A stretch of DNA of 60,373 nucleotides from Candidatus Heimdallarchaeota archaeon (GCA_015523565.1 WAKA01000219.1:1-60373); one strand, 5' to 3'; shown: positions 15,692 to 25,778, numbered from the stretch's first letter. The notes: generated by a model from the sequence alone, not told the origin. Numbers and translations: made by a program.

Positions 15692-16729
15692 ATGCAAAAA
15701 ATTTGTATCACTGTCTCCCCTCTCGGTTTTGGGCATGTGACCCGTCAATTTGCACTTATTGACGCTCTTCTCAATGAATGGCCCGATTTGGATATCAAAC
15801 TTTTCTGTAGTTCTACCCATGCAAAAATAATCAACTCTGAATACAATGGAATCCCGATTGAAACAATTGCCACCCCATATTTCCCCCTTTTTACGATTGA
15901 TGGGTATGATAGAGTCAATAAAAACAAAACTCTTTCCTCTTATAGACTTATGTTAGAAAAAAAGGAAACTGGAGAATTCAACGAGTTTTGGAGACATAAT
16001 CTACGTGATGCCCGTGTTATCATCAATGATATTGAATCCTTACATAACGAGATTGCAAAAGACATGGGAATTCCCATCGTAAACATTTCCAATTTCACAT
16101 GGTCCGATCTGTTGACGGAGATTGGATTGTCTGAACTTTCCCATGAATATTATCTGATGGAAGCCTTGGGTGATCTTAACATTCGGCTTCCCTTTACAAC
16201 AGGTTGCAAGAGTTTTCCTAAATATGTCGATGTAGGGTTACTTTGCAGAAATATCGACTTTGAAAAAAAAGTACTTGAAATTGATGAGCCATATGCTGTT
16301 TTGTTGCTTGGAAACATCAACCGAACTTTGGACCTGATGGGAATCTGCAATGTACTGATTGAAAACAGCATCACTCCAGTTATTGTCGGCAAGGATGCTT
16401 CCATAGAAGGGGTGTATTCGTATCATGGCAATGAAGTGCATAACTTAATAGGTCACGCCTCTGTTGTGCTTGGAAAGGTTGGTTATTCAACTGTTTCCGA
16501 AATTTACTGTTCTGGTGTACCTTTTATCCACTTTAAACGTCAAGGGTCGCTTGAAGACAATGTCCTTTCTGACCAAATCATGTCTGATGGGAGGGGGATA
16601 TTTGTTGACTTCAATATGACTGGTTCAGAAATTGGAAATTTAATGGTCAATTGGTCTGGAAAAAAATTCCTGAAAGTGAAGAATGCAAACAAGCAAATCG
16701 CCTCTTTAGTTGGACAATATCTGATGTGA
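15692..16729 (+). CDS. GT-B fold glycosyltransferase (MurG/GT28-like)
   Basis: 345 residues from ATG 15692, chosen because TTAATAAAATTA (about 15659-15670) lies about 28 bp upstream; a TTG at 15677 is possible. The N-terminal Rossmann domain opens with CITVSPLGFGHVTRQFALID, the glycine-rich acceptor loop of GT28-like enzymes. The C-terminal domain has VLLLGNINRTLDL and LIGHASVVLGKVGYSTVSEI with GVPFIHFKR, the nucleotide-sugar-binding half. Substrate is unknown; an N-glycan or surface glycolipid role would fit the many surface proteins and AglB here. Confidence 0.75.
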   Translation: MQKICITVSPLGFGHVTRQFALIDALLNEWPDLDIKLFCSSTHAKIINSEYNGIPIETIATPYFPLFTIDGYDRVNKNKTLSSYRLMLEKKETGEFNEFWRHNLRDARVIINDIESLHNEIAKDMGIPIVNISNFTWSDLLTEIGLSELSHEYYLMEALGDLNIRLPFTTGCKSFPKYVDVGLLCRNIDFEKKVLEIDEPYAVLLLGNINRTLDLMGICNVLIENSITPVIVGKDASIEGVYSYHGNEVHNLIGHASVVLGKVGYSTVSEIYCSGVPFIHFKRQGSLEDNVLSDQIMSDGRGIFVDFNMTGSEIGNLMVNWSGKKFLKVKNANKQIASLVGQYLM

Positions 16730-16964
16730 TTTTTTCCCTTCAAAGAATAAAGCTATTCATTAATTGTGAATTGTATTTTCTCATAATATTATATGGATAG
16801 GGGACATTTCCTCTTGCCAACACCACCAAGTCATAAATAGCATGAAAGACATCCGCAGATCTATTTCTGTCTTCCATGGTGGATAGATATCTATTTGATT
16901 TTCCCATACTATTTTATTCCACGTTTGAAGAGAAAAATTCATTAATTTTTTTTTCCACAAAGTT

Positions 16965-17531
16965 ATGCAAATCCTCAAGGTTATTGTTTTGATTCTAATC
17001 ATGCAATCTAATTATTTTATCCCTACTGTTCATTTAACTGCCACTGATGGACTCATATCCTATTCCTCACTCTATGGTGGCAACGCCATGTCTGGTGTGG
17101 ATGACTGTACTCAGTTAAAATTTATCTCTTGTGATTCAATTTTGAATTTACTTCCATCAGGTGGTGATTATAAAGGAACTGTTGTTGTCATGGACGATGG
17201 TCTCTCTGTTTTCGATTGGTTTAATATTGAAGATGCGACAAATGCCAATGGTCTGTATCTTGACATTGTGGCTTTTGTTGTTCCCGATGAAAATGGAACT
17301 CCTGTTGTTTATGGTGATTATGGTGTTCGCGGTCGTAATGCCTATCCATCAATTTCTCAAATTCTAGATATCTTGAAAAATTCTGATGGAAATACAGGCT
17401 GGTCGCAACTCTATGGATGGGGCTATGTCGATTTATTGGAATCATATTTGGATGCTGTGGATTTAGGGATTTCTATAGGAAATGCTGGAAGTGGTGGTGG
17501 AGGATGCGGAAGCAATTGTGGACTTTTGTGA
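16965..17531 (+). CDS. Exported protein with Gly/Cys-rich C terminus
   Basis: 188 residues, signal peptide at the start (ILKVIVLILIMQSNYFIPTV). The mature part is acidic and rich in Gly, Asp and Tyr, with a Cys pair around DDCTQLKFISCDS. The tail is GSGGGGCGSNCGLL. No family recognised. Cysteines suggest disulfides or a metal site outside the cell. The Gly-rich end resembles sorting or maturation tails but no known signal can be named. The stop codon overlaps the Shine-Dalgarno of the next exported protein, so the two are one transcription unit. Confidence 0.65.
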   Translation: MQILKVIVLILIMQSNYFIPTVHLTATDGLISYSSLYGGNAMSGVDDCTQLKFISCDSILNLLPSGGDYKGTVVVMDDGLSVFDWFNIEDATNANGLYLDIVAFVVPDENGTPVVYGDYGVRGRNAYPSISQILDILKNSDGNTGWSQLYGWGYVDLLESYLDAVDLGISIGNAGSGGGGCGSNCGLL

Positions 17532-17542
17532 GGTGCATAAAA

Positions 17543-18208
17543 ATGAGATTATTATACTTTGTAATTATTATCCTTGTACTATTTTCTTATTCTGTTTCAG
17601 GATGCGAAAAGGATTTGGGCGATCGTTACCTTAAAGTGGAAAGATCTTTTACAACACGTATTGCCACATATGATATTACTTTTGGTCCTGAAGTCAACCG
17701 AACTTACAGGGGATTCAAATTTACTATTTATACTTATAATTATACTGATGACCTTGAATATAGGTATCTCAATTTAACTGCTGTCATTCTATTGAATGAA
17801 AGTCTCCCTGTTCTTGATTCCCCTGATGACTATATGGCTGATGGTGTCATAAAAGTAAGATATGAAGACTATTGGATTGTTGGGAAAAGGGTCAACTTTC
17901 CATTTGTTTCAGATACTGGAAAATATTATGAATGGAATGAAACTGTCTTTTTCAATGGGACAATGGAAGAAAAGACCCAAAATTGGAATGTCGACAACCC
18001 ATACAAGGTAAAACTTGTTCTTTATTATGAAGGTGATTTTCCCTCCCGTACTTATGGATTTGAGATGCGGGTTTTTCTAGCAAAACTTGTCTGTCTTGGA
18101 GAACCTTCGTTTGTGTCTTCTCAAAATTCCAGTGTTCAAGTCATTGTAATTCCTGTTGTTTTAGCTATAACATTTTTGTCCAAAAGAAGGATTAAAAAGC
18201 AACCTTGA
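17543..18208 (+). CDS. Exported, probably lipid- or membrane-anchored glycoprotein
   Basis: 221 residues from ATG 17543, preceded by GAGGTG with 7-nt spacing, a clear Shine-Dalgarno. The signal peptide LYFVIIILVLFSYSVSGC ends in a lipobox-like VSGC. A beta-rich region has several N-x-S/T sequons (NRT, NYT, NLT, NES, NET, NGT). The C terminus has a hydrophobic helix (VIVIPVVLAITFL) followed by SKRRIKKQP. Membrane anchoring at one or both ends is inferred. Family unknown. A longer reading frame from 17417 overlaps the upstream gene and is not supported. Confidence 0.65.
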   Translation: MRLLYFVIIILVLFSYSVSGCEKDLGDRYLKVERSFTTRIATYDITFGPEVNRTYRGFKFTIYTYNYTDDLEYRYLNLTAVILLNESLPVLDSPDDYMADGVIKVRYEDYWIVGKRVNFPFVSDTGKYYEWNETVFFNGTMEEKTQNWNVDNPYKVKLVLYYEGDFPSRTYGFEMRVFLAKLVCLGEPSFVSSQNSSVQVIVIPVVLAITFLSKRRIKKQP

Positions 18209-18451
18209 TAATTCTTCTCTACTCAATTTGTTCAAACTTGCATGTTTGGATGCTAATTCAAGTGATACGAATTTCTTTTGTCATGTCTCCGAAAAATAGG
18301 GGTCAACTTGGAAAATCTGCAATGTATTATATGGTTATAAAATACAATTCCACACATTTTTGGAATTTTTCGTATAATATCAATACGAGGGTATGATAAA
18401 TGATTTCCTTCAAATTAACTTTATATATGATTAATTATCTGCTCGATTAAC

Positions 18452-18461
18452 TATTATATTA
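18452..18461 (+). promoter_or_regulatory. TATA-like box for the glyoxylate operon
   Basis: TATTATATTA about 20-24 bp before GTG 18476, supporting a leaderless message for malate synthase. The 267 bp between this gene and the exported protein upstream hold no other gene. Confidence 0.5.
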
Positions 18462-18475
18462 TCATAAAATAGTTG

Positions 18476-20068
18476 GTGAAGTTATTGAAGTTTGAAGTGA
18501 CTGATGATCGTATTGGAGAGGTTCTGACTCCTGATGCGATTCAATTTGTTCATGATCTGTCATTCCAATTTTCTAGTCGCATTGAGCAGTTGCTTGAGAT
18601 GCGGAATGAAGTTCACAGGCAAATCAGGGAAGGAAAACGCCCAAAATTCTTGCAAGAGACACGGGGCATTCGGGAAGGGGACTGGCAAGTTTCTCCATAT
18701 CCAGTGTTTCTTGCAGATAGACGGGTTGAAATTACAGGTCCTGCTGAACGTAAAATGATGATAAACGCCTTCAATTCAGGGGCAAATGTGTATATGGCTG
18801 ATTTTGAAGATTCTTTGACCCCTACTTGGCGAAACTTAATGTATGGGCAAATCAACCTCAAGGACTTCGTTGATGGTCAGTTGGCATACATTTCACCTGA
18901 AGGAAAGAGGTATGAAATTGGAACTGATCCTGCAATACTTTTTGTTCGTCCTAGAGGTTTGCATTTGTTTGAGGAAACTTTCCCTGGTGGTAAAATCCCT
19001 GCCTGCTTGGTTGATTTTGGATTGTTTTTCTTCCACAATGCAAAAAAATTGTTGGATAAGGGATTTGCCCCATGTTTTTATCTTCCAAAACTTGAGTCCT
19101 ACCATGAGGCAAAACTTTGGGCAGATATCTTTGATTGGGCGGAAAAAAGGATTGGTTTGCCACATGGTGTAACAAAGGCTACTGTATTGATTGAACATAT
19201 TTTGGCGTCATTTCAAATGGAAGAAATTCTTTATGAGCTAAGGGATTATTCTGCTGGGTTGAATTGTGGCAGATGGGATTATATTTTCAGTTACATAAAG
19301 ACTTTTGCACATGACCCCTTGTTTATAGTCCCTGATAGATCGGAGGTCACTATGGATAAAGGGTTTTTGAAGGCATACGTTGATTTGTTGATTAAAACCT
19401 GCCATCGCCGTGGAACTTTTGCCATGGGGGGTATGGCCGCCCAAATCCCAATCAAACATGACCCTGAAGCCAACAGAGATGCGCTTGAAAAAGTCAAGGC
19501 TGACAAGATACGGGAGGTGACAAGTGGGCATGATGGCACTTGGGTTGCTCATCCTGGACTTGTTGGTCCTGTCAAGCAGATCTTTGACGAATACATGCCT
19601 GAACCGAACCAAATTCACAATCTTCGCAATGATGTTTCTGTCAGTGCTGACGATTTGCTTAGGGTTCCTGAAGGGTCTATTACTGAACAAGGTGTTCGAT
19701 TGAACATTAATGTTGCCTTGCAGTATCTGATGAATTGGTTGAATGGAACTGGTTGTGTGGCAATCAACTATCTGATGGAGGATGCGGCAACAGCAGAAAT
19801 CAGCCGTGTTCAGCTCTGGCAATGGTTGCATCATAATGTGGAATTGGCAGATGGTCAAAGGTTTACGCAGGAATTGTTCAAGACCTTCCTTCAAGAAGAA
19901 AGGCAGAAGATTGAAGCTAACATGCTTATCCCTCCAAAATATTTGGAAAAGGCTGTTCAATTGCTTACTGATCTAGTTCTTTCTGAGGAGCTTCAAGAAT
20001 TCCTAACGATACCTGCGTATCAAATGATACAACAAGATACGGGGGAGAACCCAAAAACTGAAACATGA
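18476..20068 (+). CDS. aceB: Malate synthase (type A)
   Basis: Joins glyoxylate and acetyl-CoA to malate, second step of the glyoxylate shunt. 530 residues, the size of isoform A. Signature blocks are [36 protein letters not shown] (acid residues for magnesium), [22 protein letters not shown], and [10 protein letters not shown] 18476 is preferred over TTG 18473. It overlaps the isocitrate lyase gene by 4 bp, so both are coupled. This bacterial-type operon is uncommon in archaea and probably came by transfer, although base use matches its neighbours. Confidence 0.96.
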   Translation: MKLLKFEVTDDRIGEVLTPDAIQFVHDLSFQFSSRIEQLLEMRNEVHRQIREGKRPKFLQETRGIREGDWQVSPYPVFLADRRVEITGPAERKMMINAFNSGANVYMADFEDSLTPTWRNLMYGQINLKDFVDGQLAYISPEGKRYEIGTDPAILFVRPRGLHLFEETFPGGKIPACLVDFGLFFFHNAKKLLDKGFAPCFYLPKLESYHEAKLWADIFDWAEKRIGLPHGVTKATVLIEHILASFQMEEILYELRDYSAGLNCGRWDYIFSYIKTFAHDPLFIVPDRSEVTMDKGFLKAYVDLLIKTCHRRGTFAMGGMAAQIPIKHDPEANRDALEKVKADKIREVTSGHDGTWVAHPGLVGPVKQIFDEYMPEPNQIHNLRNDVSVSADDLLRVPEGSITEQGVRLNINVALQYLMNWLNGTGCVAINYLMEDAATAEISRVQLWQWLHHNVELADGQRFTQELFKTFLQEERQKIEANMLIPPKYLEKAVQLLTDLVLSEELQEFLTIPAYQMIQQDTGENPKTET

Positions 20069-20079
20069 GGGGAATGATT

Positions 20080-21369
20080 ATGAAAATAGAGACAACAAAA
20101 GATGAATTTATTCGACAAGTTGAGATGGATTGGAAACAGAATCCCCGATGGAAAGCTGTAGAAAGACGATATTCGGCAGAGGATGTATGGTTGTTGAAGG
20201 GGACATTCCATGAAAGGCATAGCCTTGCAGAGTACGGAGCCAACAAACTCTGGAAATTATTGCACAACAGGACATATGTAAGGGCACTTGGTGCACTAAC
20301 GGGCAATCAGGCTCTTCAAATGGTTCAGGCTGGCTTAGAGGCAATTTATGTCAGTGGTTGGCAAGTGGCGGCTGATATGAATGAGGCTGGGGAAATGTAC
20401 CCTGATCAAAGCCTATATCCAGCAGACAGTGCACCAAAACTCGTCAAACGAATAAACAATGCCTTTCAGCGAATGGATCAAATCATGCATATGGAAGGGA
20501 AGAATGACAGGGATTGGTTTGTGCCAATTATTGCTGATGGTGAAGCTGGCTTTGGTGGCATTTTGAATGTGTATGAATTCATGAAGGCAATGATCAGGGC
20601 AGGTGCTGCAGGTGTCCATTTTGAGGATCAATTGTCTGCCTATAAAAAATGCGGGCATCTTGGTGGAAAGGTCTTGGTGAGTACACGATCATTCATTGAC
20701 ACATTGGTTTCTGCAAGACTTGCTTCTGACGTTTTAGGTGTTCCTACAATCTTGATTGCGAGAACTGATGCAAACAGTGCCACACTGCTCTTAAATGATA
20801 TCGATGAAAGAGACCATGAATTCATCAGCACTAAAAGAAGCCACGAAGGTTTCCATTATTACAATGGAGGTCTGGATGCAAGCATTGCAAGAGGGCTGGC
20901 TTTTGCTCCTTATGCGGATCTTCTCTGGTTTGAAACATCAAAACCAGACTTGGATGAAGCAAAACAATTTGCAACTGCTATCCACAGGGAATATCCTGGA
21001 AAGCTCTTGGCATATAACTGCTCCCCCTCATTCAATTGGGCAAAAGCCATGACAGCAGAAGAGGCAGAGGCATTCCAAGATGAACTTGGAAGGATGGGAT
21101 ACAAGTTCCAATTTGTTACATTGGCAGGATTCCATCAAAATAATTATGGAATGTTTGAACTTGCCTCTGGTTATCATGATCGAGGGATGGGGGCATATAT
21201 GGACTTACAGAAAAAGGAATTCGAAGCGGCAAAACATGGATATAAGGCAGTTAAGCATCAATCATTCGTTGGCACTTCCTATTTCGACATGGTTTCTTCC
21301 GTTGTTACAGCTGGCAACTCTGCAACAGTTGCTTTAGAAGGATCCACTGAAATAGAGCAATTTCATTAA
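20080..21369 (+). CDS. aceA: Isocitrate lyase
   Basis: Splits isocitrate to succinate and glyoxylate. The catalytic loop KKCGHLGGK is intact (Cys about residue 191). Other family blocks include [32 protein letters not shown], and [14 protein letters not shown] 20080 is chosen because GAGGGGA lies 6 nt upstream; earlier in-frame ATGs at 20065 and 20074 would place that sequence inside the gene. About 429 residues, typical of bacterial enzymes. The stop is 19 bp from the convergent nucleotidyltransferase gene. Confidence 0.97.
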   Translation: MKIETTKDEFIRQVEMDWKQNPRWKAVERRYSAEDVWLLKGTFHERHSLAEYGANKLWKLLHNRTYVRALGALTGNQALQMVQAGLEAIYVSGWQVAADMNEAGEMYPDQSLYPADSAPKLVKRINNAFQRMDQIMHMEGKNDRDWFVPIIADGEAGFGGILNVYEFMKAMIRAGAAGVHFEDQLSAYKKCGHLGGKVLVSTRSFIDTLVSARLASDVLGVPTILIARTDANSATLLLNDIDERDHEFISTKRSHEGFHYYNGGLDASIARGLAFAPYADLLWFETSKPDLDEAKQFATAIHREYPGKLLAYNCSPSFNWAKAMTAEEAEAFQDELGRMGYKFQFVTLAGFHQNNYGMFELASGYHDRGMGAYMDLQKKEFEAAKHGYKAVKHQSFVGTSYFDMVSSVVTAGNSATVALEGSTEIEQFH

Positions 21370-21388
21370 GAATTTCCATTAAATTTCT

Positions 21389-22216
21389 TTAATATTCATA
21401 GGCAATCTTCAATGCTGTGAGTGTTTCTTCAGAGAGATGCACTTGTTCAGCATTATGCCAAATTTTTGGATCAAGGAGTTGATCGGGTACTGATGGCAAT
21501 TCGTATCTAAGAATAAATCTAAGTACATCCTTGAGTGATGCCACCGTATTTTTCCAGTTTCCATGGTTCAGGGCTTTTTCAGCATCTTTGAACTCTGGCC
21601 AATCCCTTTCAATTCCAAGGTTGTTATATGCCGCTTTGGTCATATCCATAAGTTTTTTGGCGGTCTCTTCGTCATAATCTTGGTTAAGCTCAGGATAGTC
21701 TTTTCGTCTGTGTGTAACTGGCTGTCCTTCCAAAAGCCGTTTTTTTGCCAGTTCCAAGAATTTGAGGTTTTCATGATATGCATTTTTTGCCCAACTACTC
21801 TCTGGTTCTGGTGCGTCAAATTCCAGCAATTTTGTAAGTTCTGGGTTCCATTTCCACTCAATTGCACGTTGTTTCAGTTCATCAACAAATGGGTTTTTCT
21901 CAAACCAAACAATTGCATCCTTGAGAAATCTGAGTGTAAGGGATAAGGTTGTCAGTGCATTTGCATCGATTGGCTCAACGCTTAATTCGTATATCATGGC
22001 ATCCTTGTCATGTATCCAACAGTCTAATGTGAAGCCATCTCCAGGAAATTCAATGTGGGAAATTCCAACCAACTGATACTGTTTAATAACAACTACATCA
22101 ATGTCATTTACATCTGTTCCCTCTCCTCTTGCCCAAGCACCTACCAGCAGAATTGCAACAGTCTCATCATCTACAAGGTTATTAAGTGCATATTCTTTTG
22201 CCTTTTCAAGTATCAT
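21389..22216 (-). CDS. MNT-type nucleotidyltransferase-domain protein
   Basis: 275 residues. The N-terminal minimal nucleotidyltransferase domain shows GAWARGEGTDVNDIDVVVI (GSxxRGE..D-x-D pattern with Gly-Ala for Gly-Ser) at about 27-45. The C-terminal two-thirds is helical (WAKNAYHENLKFLELAKKRL and later helices), possibly HEPN-like, but no R-x4-6-H motif is visible. Such fusions act as AMP-transferring enzymes or antitoxins; the partner cannot be seen. It is monocistronic. Confidence 0.7.
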   Translation of the reverse strand: MILEKAKEYALNNLVDDETVAILLVGAWARGEGTDVNDIDVVVIKQYQLVGISHIEFPGDGFTLDCWIHDKDAMIYELSVEPIDANALTTLSLTLRFLKDAIVWFEKNPFVDELKQRAIEWKWNPELTKLLEFDAPEPESSWAKNAYHENLKFLELAKKRLLEGQPVTHRRKDYPELNQDYDEETAKKLMDMTKAAYNNLGIERDWPEFKDAEKALNHGNWKNTVASLKDVLRFILRYELPSVPDQLLDPKIWHNAEQVHLSEETLTALKIAYEY

Positions 22217-22386
22217 GGTTTACCAGCCACTGATTTGATTCGGGACAATAGTCAATAAAAACGTTGTCCCATCCCTTGTGATGTGCTTGAAATTATGCTG
22301 TGGAAATGAGGAATAAATGGGCAAATTCCTGTATTCATCCACAATTTACTTTATTAATCCCTTTAAACAAGAAATGGTGACTTTCC

Positions 22387-24345
22387 TTGCCAAATATTGA
22401 GGATATCAGAAATGTAAGCATAATTTCCCATGTGGATCATGGAAAAACAACATTGAGTGATCATCTTTTGGGAGAAGGTGGAAAGTTACCATCAAGACTA
22501 TTGGGCGAAGTCCGTGCATTGGATGAGCTGAAGGAGGAGCAGAAACGAGGAATTACTATTGAATCCAGCATTGCCTCACTTGATATACCTATCAATGAGG
22601 AACATACAATGCATCTCAATTTGATAGATACTCCTGGTCATGTGGACTTTTCAGGGAAAGTTGCTGAGGCTTTACGTTTGGTTGATGGCAGTGTTGTACT
22701 TGTTGACGCTGTTGAGGGCGTAATGGCACAAACCATGACTGTTTTGAGACAGGCGATGGCGGAACATATCCAACCTGTACTTGTGATAAACAAGATTGAT
22801 CGTCTCATTATGGAACTTGAACTGGATGAAAGGGGCATTCTTCATCGCATACAGGAAATTATTGCCCAAGTCACCCGAATTTGTAAAAATCTTGCCTTTG
22901 AGGGATTGGTTTACCCCAATTATGCCAAGGGAAGTGTTCTTTTGATAAGCGCTCTCGATGGATGGGGAATTGGCTCATTCATGGCGGAACGTACTGGTCT
23001 AACCATGAAGGACATTATTAATGCATATAAATCTGGAAATGAAAGTGAATTGAAGACTCGTCTCCCATTGGGGAAAGTTGTTTCTGAGGTTATTTACCGA
23101 TGTCTTCCCAGCCCCTTGGATGCTCAAATTATCCGTTTTCCAAATCTTTTCAAAGATAAATTGGCTCCTCCTGAATTACTGGAAGCAATTCATCAATGCT
23201 CACGACTAGGTCCTCCAATAGCTATTACAGGAAAGCTCCTGAAGATAGGCAAAAGTTCTGGTTTCGGGTCATTGGTTCGTATGCTTTCAGGTTCACTGAA
23301 GAGAGGTGATAAATTACATTCCTCCACCACAGACAAGATGGTGAAGGTGACTCGGGTTGTGAAAATATCTGGAAGAACTGTAAATGAGGTAAAGGAACTT
23401 TCTGCTGGTGATGTTGGTGCCATGGCCTTTTCTCCCCCCTTGCAGGCTGGTGATCTATTGCTTCCCTCAAAATATGAAAACGTGATGTTGAAAAACATCA
23501 GCTATGTTCAAGAACCGATTGTTGCCATAAGTATAGAGCCAAAAAACATCAAGGATCTCAACAGGCTTCCAGATATCCTTAAACAAATTGCGGATGCCAC
23601 CCCTGGTTTGGAATTTGAATTTGACACAGATACTGGTGAATTGATCGCAATGGGTGTAGGGATGCTCCAACTTGAAATTCTCAAGATTGACTTGGAGGAC
23701 TTGGGAATCAAGGTTGAAAGCTCCCCTCCAATGGTTCTGGCTTTTGAAGTGCCAAGATATAAAATTGAAATTGAACATCCCATGTGGGAAGGTATTTTCA
23801 TAGAGGCTGGTCCCTCTGAAACTATTGGTGTGGATTCAACTGATATTGTCCTCTATAAGGACAAGCACGATAACAGGTTATTGCTGGGCAAAAACTATAC
23901 CTTCTCCTCAGATACGCTTGAAGGAATGATGCAGACGTTCAGAAATGCAATGCGAGTATCTCCCCTAACCCGTGAAAAAATCAGGAACTTTACGCTTAAA
24001 TTAAGTGAGGGGACAAATTCAAAACCTGTCAGGAGTTATGAGAACGGAATTGTGTTAACTACCATGGCTATCAGGGAGTCGCTGAGACAAACAGGGGCAA
24101 TTGTCCATGAACCTTATTATCATGTTACAATTAATGTTCCTGATGAATACCTTGGTGCAATGATACAAGAATTGCAGAAAAGAGAGGCGACAATCAAGGA
24201 TATTACAAATATAGGTGGAATTAGTGTAATCAAGGCCATCATCCATATCAAGCAAATGACTGATGCCGCAGATGTATTTAGGCATTTGACAGATGGCAAT
24301 GTCTTTTGGAGCTATGACCGTGTGGAATTTCTGCCTAAACGTTAA
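22387..24345 (+). CDS. Elongation factor 2 paralog lacking the diphthamide loop
   Basis: 652 residues; archaeal EF-2 is about 730. The GTPase domain is intact: SHVDHGKTT (14-22), RGITIESS, DTPGHVDF, NKIDR. Domains II, III and V are recognisable (EPIVAISIEPKN, GMLQLEI, YHVTINVPDEYLGAMIQELQ). In domain IV, the stretch matching LHxDxxHRGxxQ, whose last His becomes diphthamide, reads LSEGTNSKPVRSYENGIV and has no His. The C-terminal extension is also cut short. Asgard genomes are known to carry such EF-2 paralogs. The start is TTG 22387, since a stop precedes it in frame; an 8-residue ATG frame (22374-22400) overlaps it. Confidence 0.9.
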   Translation: MPNIEDIRNVSIISHVDHGKTTLSDHLLGEGGKLPSRLLGEVRALDELKEEQKRGITIESSIASLDIPINEEHTMHLNLIDTPGHVDFSGKVAEALRLVDGSVVLVDAVEGVMAQTMTVLRQAMAEHIQPVLVINKIDRLIMELELDERGILHRIQEIIAQVTRICKNLAFEGLVYPNYAKGSVLLISALDGWGIGSFMAERTGLTMKDIINAYKSGNESELKTRLPLGKVVSEVIYRCLPSPLDAQIIRFPNLFKDKLAPPELLEAIHQCSRLGPPIAITGKLLKIGKSSGFGSLVRMLSGSLKRGDKLHSSTTDKMVKVTRVVKISGRTVNEVKELSAGDVGAMAFSPPLQAGDLLLPSKYENVMLKNISYVQEPIVAISIEPKNIKDLNRLPDILKQIADATPGLEFEFDTDTGELIAMGVGMLQLEILKIDLEDLGIKVESSPPMVLAFEVPRYKIEIEHPMWEGIFIEAGPSETIGVDSTDIVLYKDKHDNRLLLGKNYTFSSDTLEGMMQTFRNAMRVSPLTREKIRNFTLKLSEGTNSKPVRSYENGIVLTTMAIRESLRQTGAIVHEPYYHVTINVPDEYLGAMIQELQKREATIKDITNIGGISVIKAIIHIKQMTDAADVFRHLTDGNVFWSYDRVEFLPKR

Positions 24346-24398
24346 CTGTTCCAACTACCCAAAATTTTTATAATATACCCTACCTAGCCTAGATACAG

Positions 24399-25115
24399 AT
24401 GAGTAAGCTACTCAATGTCCAAGCCTACTGTGAACGTTGCAAAAAGACTGAACAAATTGCAGTTGATCTTTCCAGTGGCGATATCCAACAACATCTTTCA
24501 AGCCATTCTGGTGTTTATCCTATTTCTCTAACCCATGATGACCATTCAATTGTTGTTTTCATTGACGGGAATGGTGCCGCTCGAAGGGTGAATTATATTG
24601 ACCTAGTAAACCAGCGGATGGAATCCGCAGTCTCATCCCAAGCCTCAATCATTCTTAAAGCCGCTTTGCAGGAGAAAATCCATGGAACCATGTTTGTCAT
24701 TTCACAAAATCCAAAATTCAAGGATTTTATCATTGCACTTGGTCAGGTCTTGAACAACAACCTTTCATTTGATGAGGAATTCTCAATAGAATCCACAAAG
24801 GATCATGTTCTCTATAAAATACGCAACTATTCCATTTATCTTGGACCATTTGATTCATTTGCCCAATCACTTATGACCAAGAATGATGTCTTTTTCTATG
24901 AACTTTCAAATCTCGATCTTCCCCTCAAAAAAATCAAAAACCGAAAATCCCTGTTTCTTTTGTATAATTTACAGGAAATGATTAAACAAGGCACACAAGG
25001 GAAACTGAATGACTTTATACTCAACTACAAGCCTGATGGGATATATGACTTCCGCACAAGTGAGGATATCGCTGAAGCCATTTTCAAGGCATTAGAAGGC
25101 ATCTATGTCAGTTGA
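24399..25115 (+). CDS. Unknown protein with N-terminal CxxC motif
   Basis: 238 residues, soluble. The N-terminal domain (about 1-75) has AYCERCKKTEQ with one CxxC, then HSGVYPISLTHDDHSIVVFIDGNGAARRV, a compact beta domain. The rest is alpha/beta with LKIHGTM-like turns and helical C terminus (SEDIAEAIFKALEG). I do not recognise the family. It follows the EF-2 paralog by 53 bp in the same direction. The region before it (AAAATTTTTATAATATACC) provides its own TATA-like sequence, so it can be expressed alone. It converges with the PHP gene, overlapping by 8 bp. Confidence 0.65.
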   Translation: MSKLLNVQAYCERCKKTEQIAVDLSSGDIQQHLSSHSGVYPISLTHDDHSIVVFIDGNGAARRVNYIDLVNQRMESAVSSQASIILKAALQEKIHGTMFVISQNPKFKDFIIALGQVLNNNLSFDEEFSIESTKDHVLYKIRNYSIYLGPFDSFAQSLMTKNDVFFYELSNLDLPLKKIKNRKSLFLLYNLQEMIKQGTQGKLNDFILNYKPDGIYDFRTSEDIAEAIFKALEGIYVS

Positions 25116-25755
25116 TCCCTAATTTTCTTTTGAGAAAACGTGCTGATTTTCGTCTCAACCCTATTCTTTTCCCTTTCGCAATACCTTTTTGCAGATTTCT
25201 CAAGACTTCTTCATGGCTTTCCACGTCTGGGATTTCTGTATAGGCAAATCCAAACTCAGAAATCCTATGTGAATCCGAATTTCCCAACTGGATATTATAC
25301 CGATTTCTTGCGAAACGTTTCGCCTGCCAATTGAATATTCCAAATAACGCAGAGGCATTCAGAATCTCCAATCCGTCAATTGCGGCATCCTGTATCTTTG
25401 CTCCTTTTCCAGAACGAAGCCGATCAAAAGGATGGGCGGCAATACATACTGCATCTTTATTTTCCGATTTGGCAAATTCTACACTTTCTTTCATTGTCAA
25501 GTTCTGTGGGACTTGTTTTATCCATCCTAAAACTAACAAGTGACCATCCTTTGTGGTCACTTCCTGCCCTGGTATCAAAATGACTTTTGTATCTGCTTGC
25601 AATTTTTCGATTTCCACATGGCTATCAATATTGTTATGGTCAGTAATTGCTATTGCACCGAATCCTTGTTTTTCTGCTTCCCTTATGTATGATTCAATGG
25701 GTACTGTGCTGTCCCAAGAGTATTTGGAATGCAGATGTAAGTCTATCTTCACCAC
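25108..25755 (-). CDS. PHP-domain phosphoesterase
   Basis: 215 residues. PHP metal motifs are intact: HLHSKYSWD (9-17), AIAITDHNN, GQEVTT, AAHPFDR and GNSDSHRISEFG. These bind up to three metals in a barrel that hydrolyses phosphoesters. Family members include histidinol phosphatases, 3',5'-nucleotide phosphatases and nucleases, and substrate cannot be told. It is 23 bp after the DUF460 gene on the same strand and probably cotranscribed with it. Confidence 0.88.
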   Translation of the reverse strand: MVKIDLHLHSKYSWDSTVPIESYIREAEKQGFGAIAITDHNNIDSHVEIEKLQADTKVILIPGQEVTTKDGHLLVLGWIKQVPQNLTMKESVEFAKSENKDAVCIAAHPFDRLRSGKGAKIQDAAIDGLEILNASALFGIFNWQAKRFARNRYNIQLGNSDSHRISEFGFAYTEIPDVESHEEVLRNLQKGIAKGKRIGLRRKSARFLKRKLGIN

Positions 25756-25778
25756 TCTTTTTGGAGATAGGTCAGAAT

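Noticed and set aside
17417..17542. Longer N terminus for the second exported protein
   Set aside because: The added residues overlap the upstream gene in another frame, while a signal peptide and Shine-Dalgarno support 17543.
20065..20079. Isocitrate lyase start at ATG 20065
   Set aside because: This would put the GAGGGGA Shine-Dalgarno within the gene; ATG 20080 is at the right spacing.
21389..22216. HEPN-MNT toxin-antitoxin pair
   Set aside because: Only one gene is present and no HEPN R-x4-6-H motif is seen in it or next to it.
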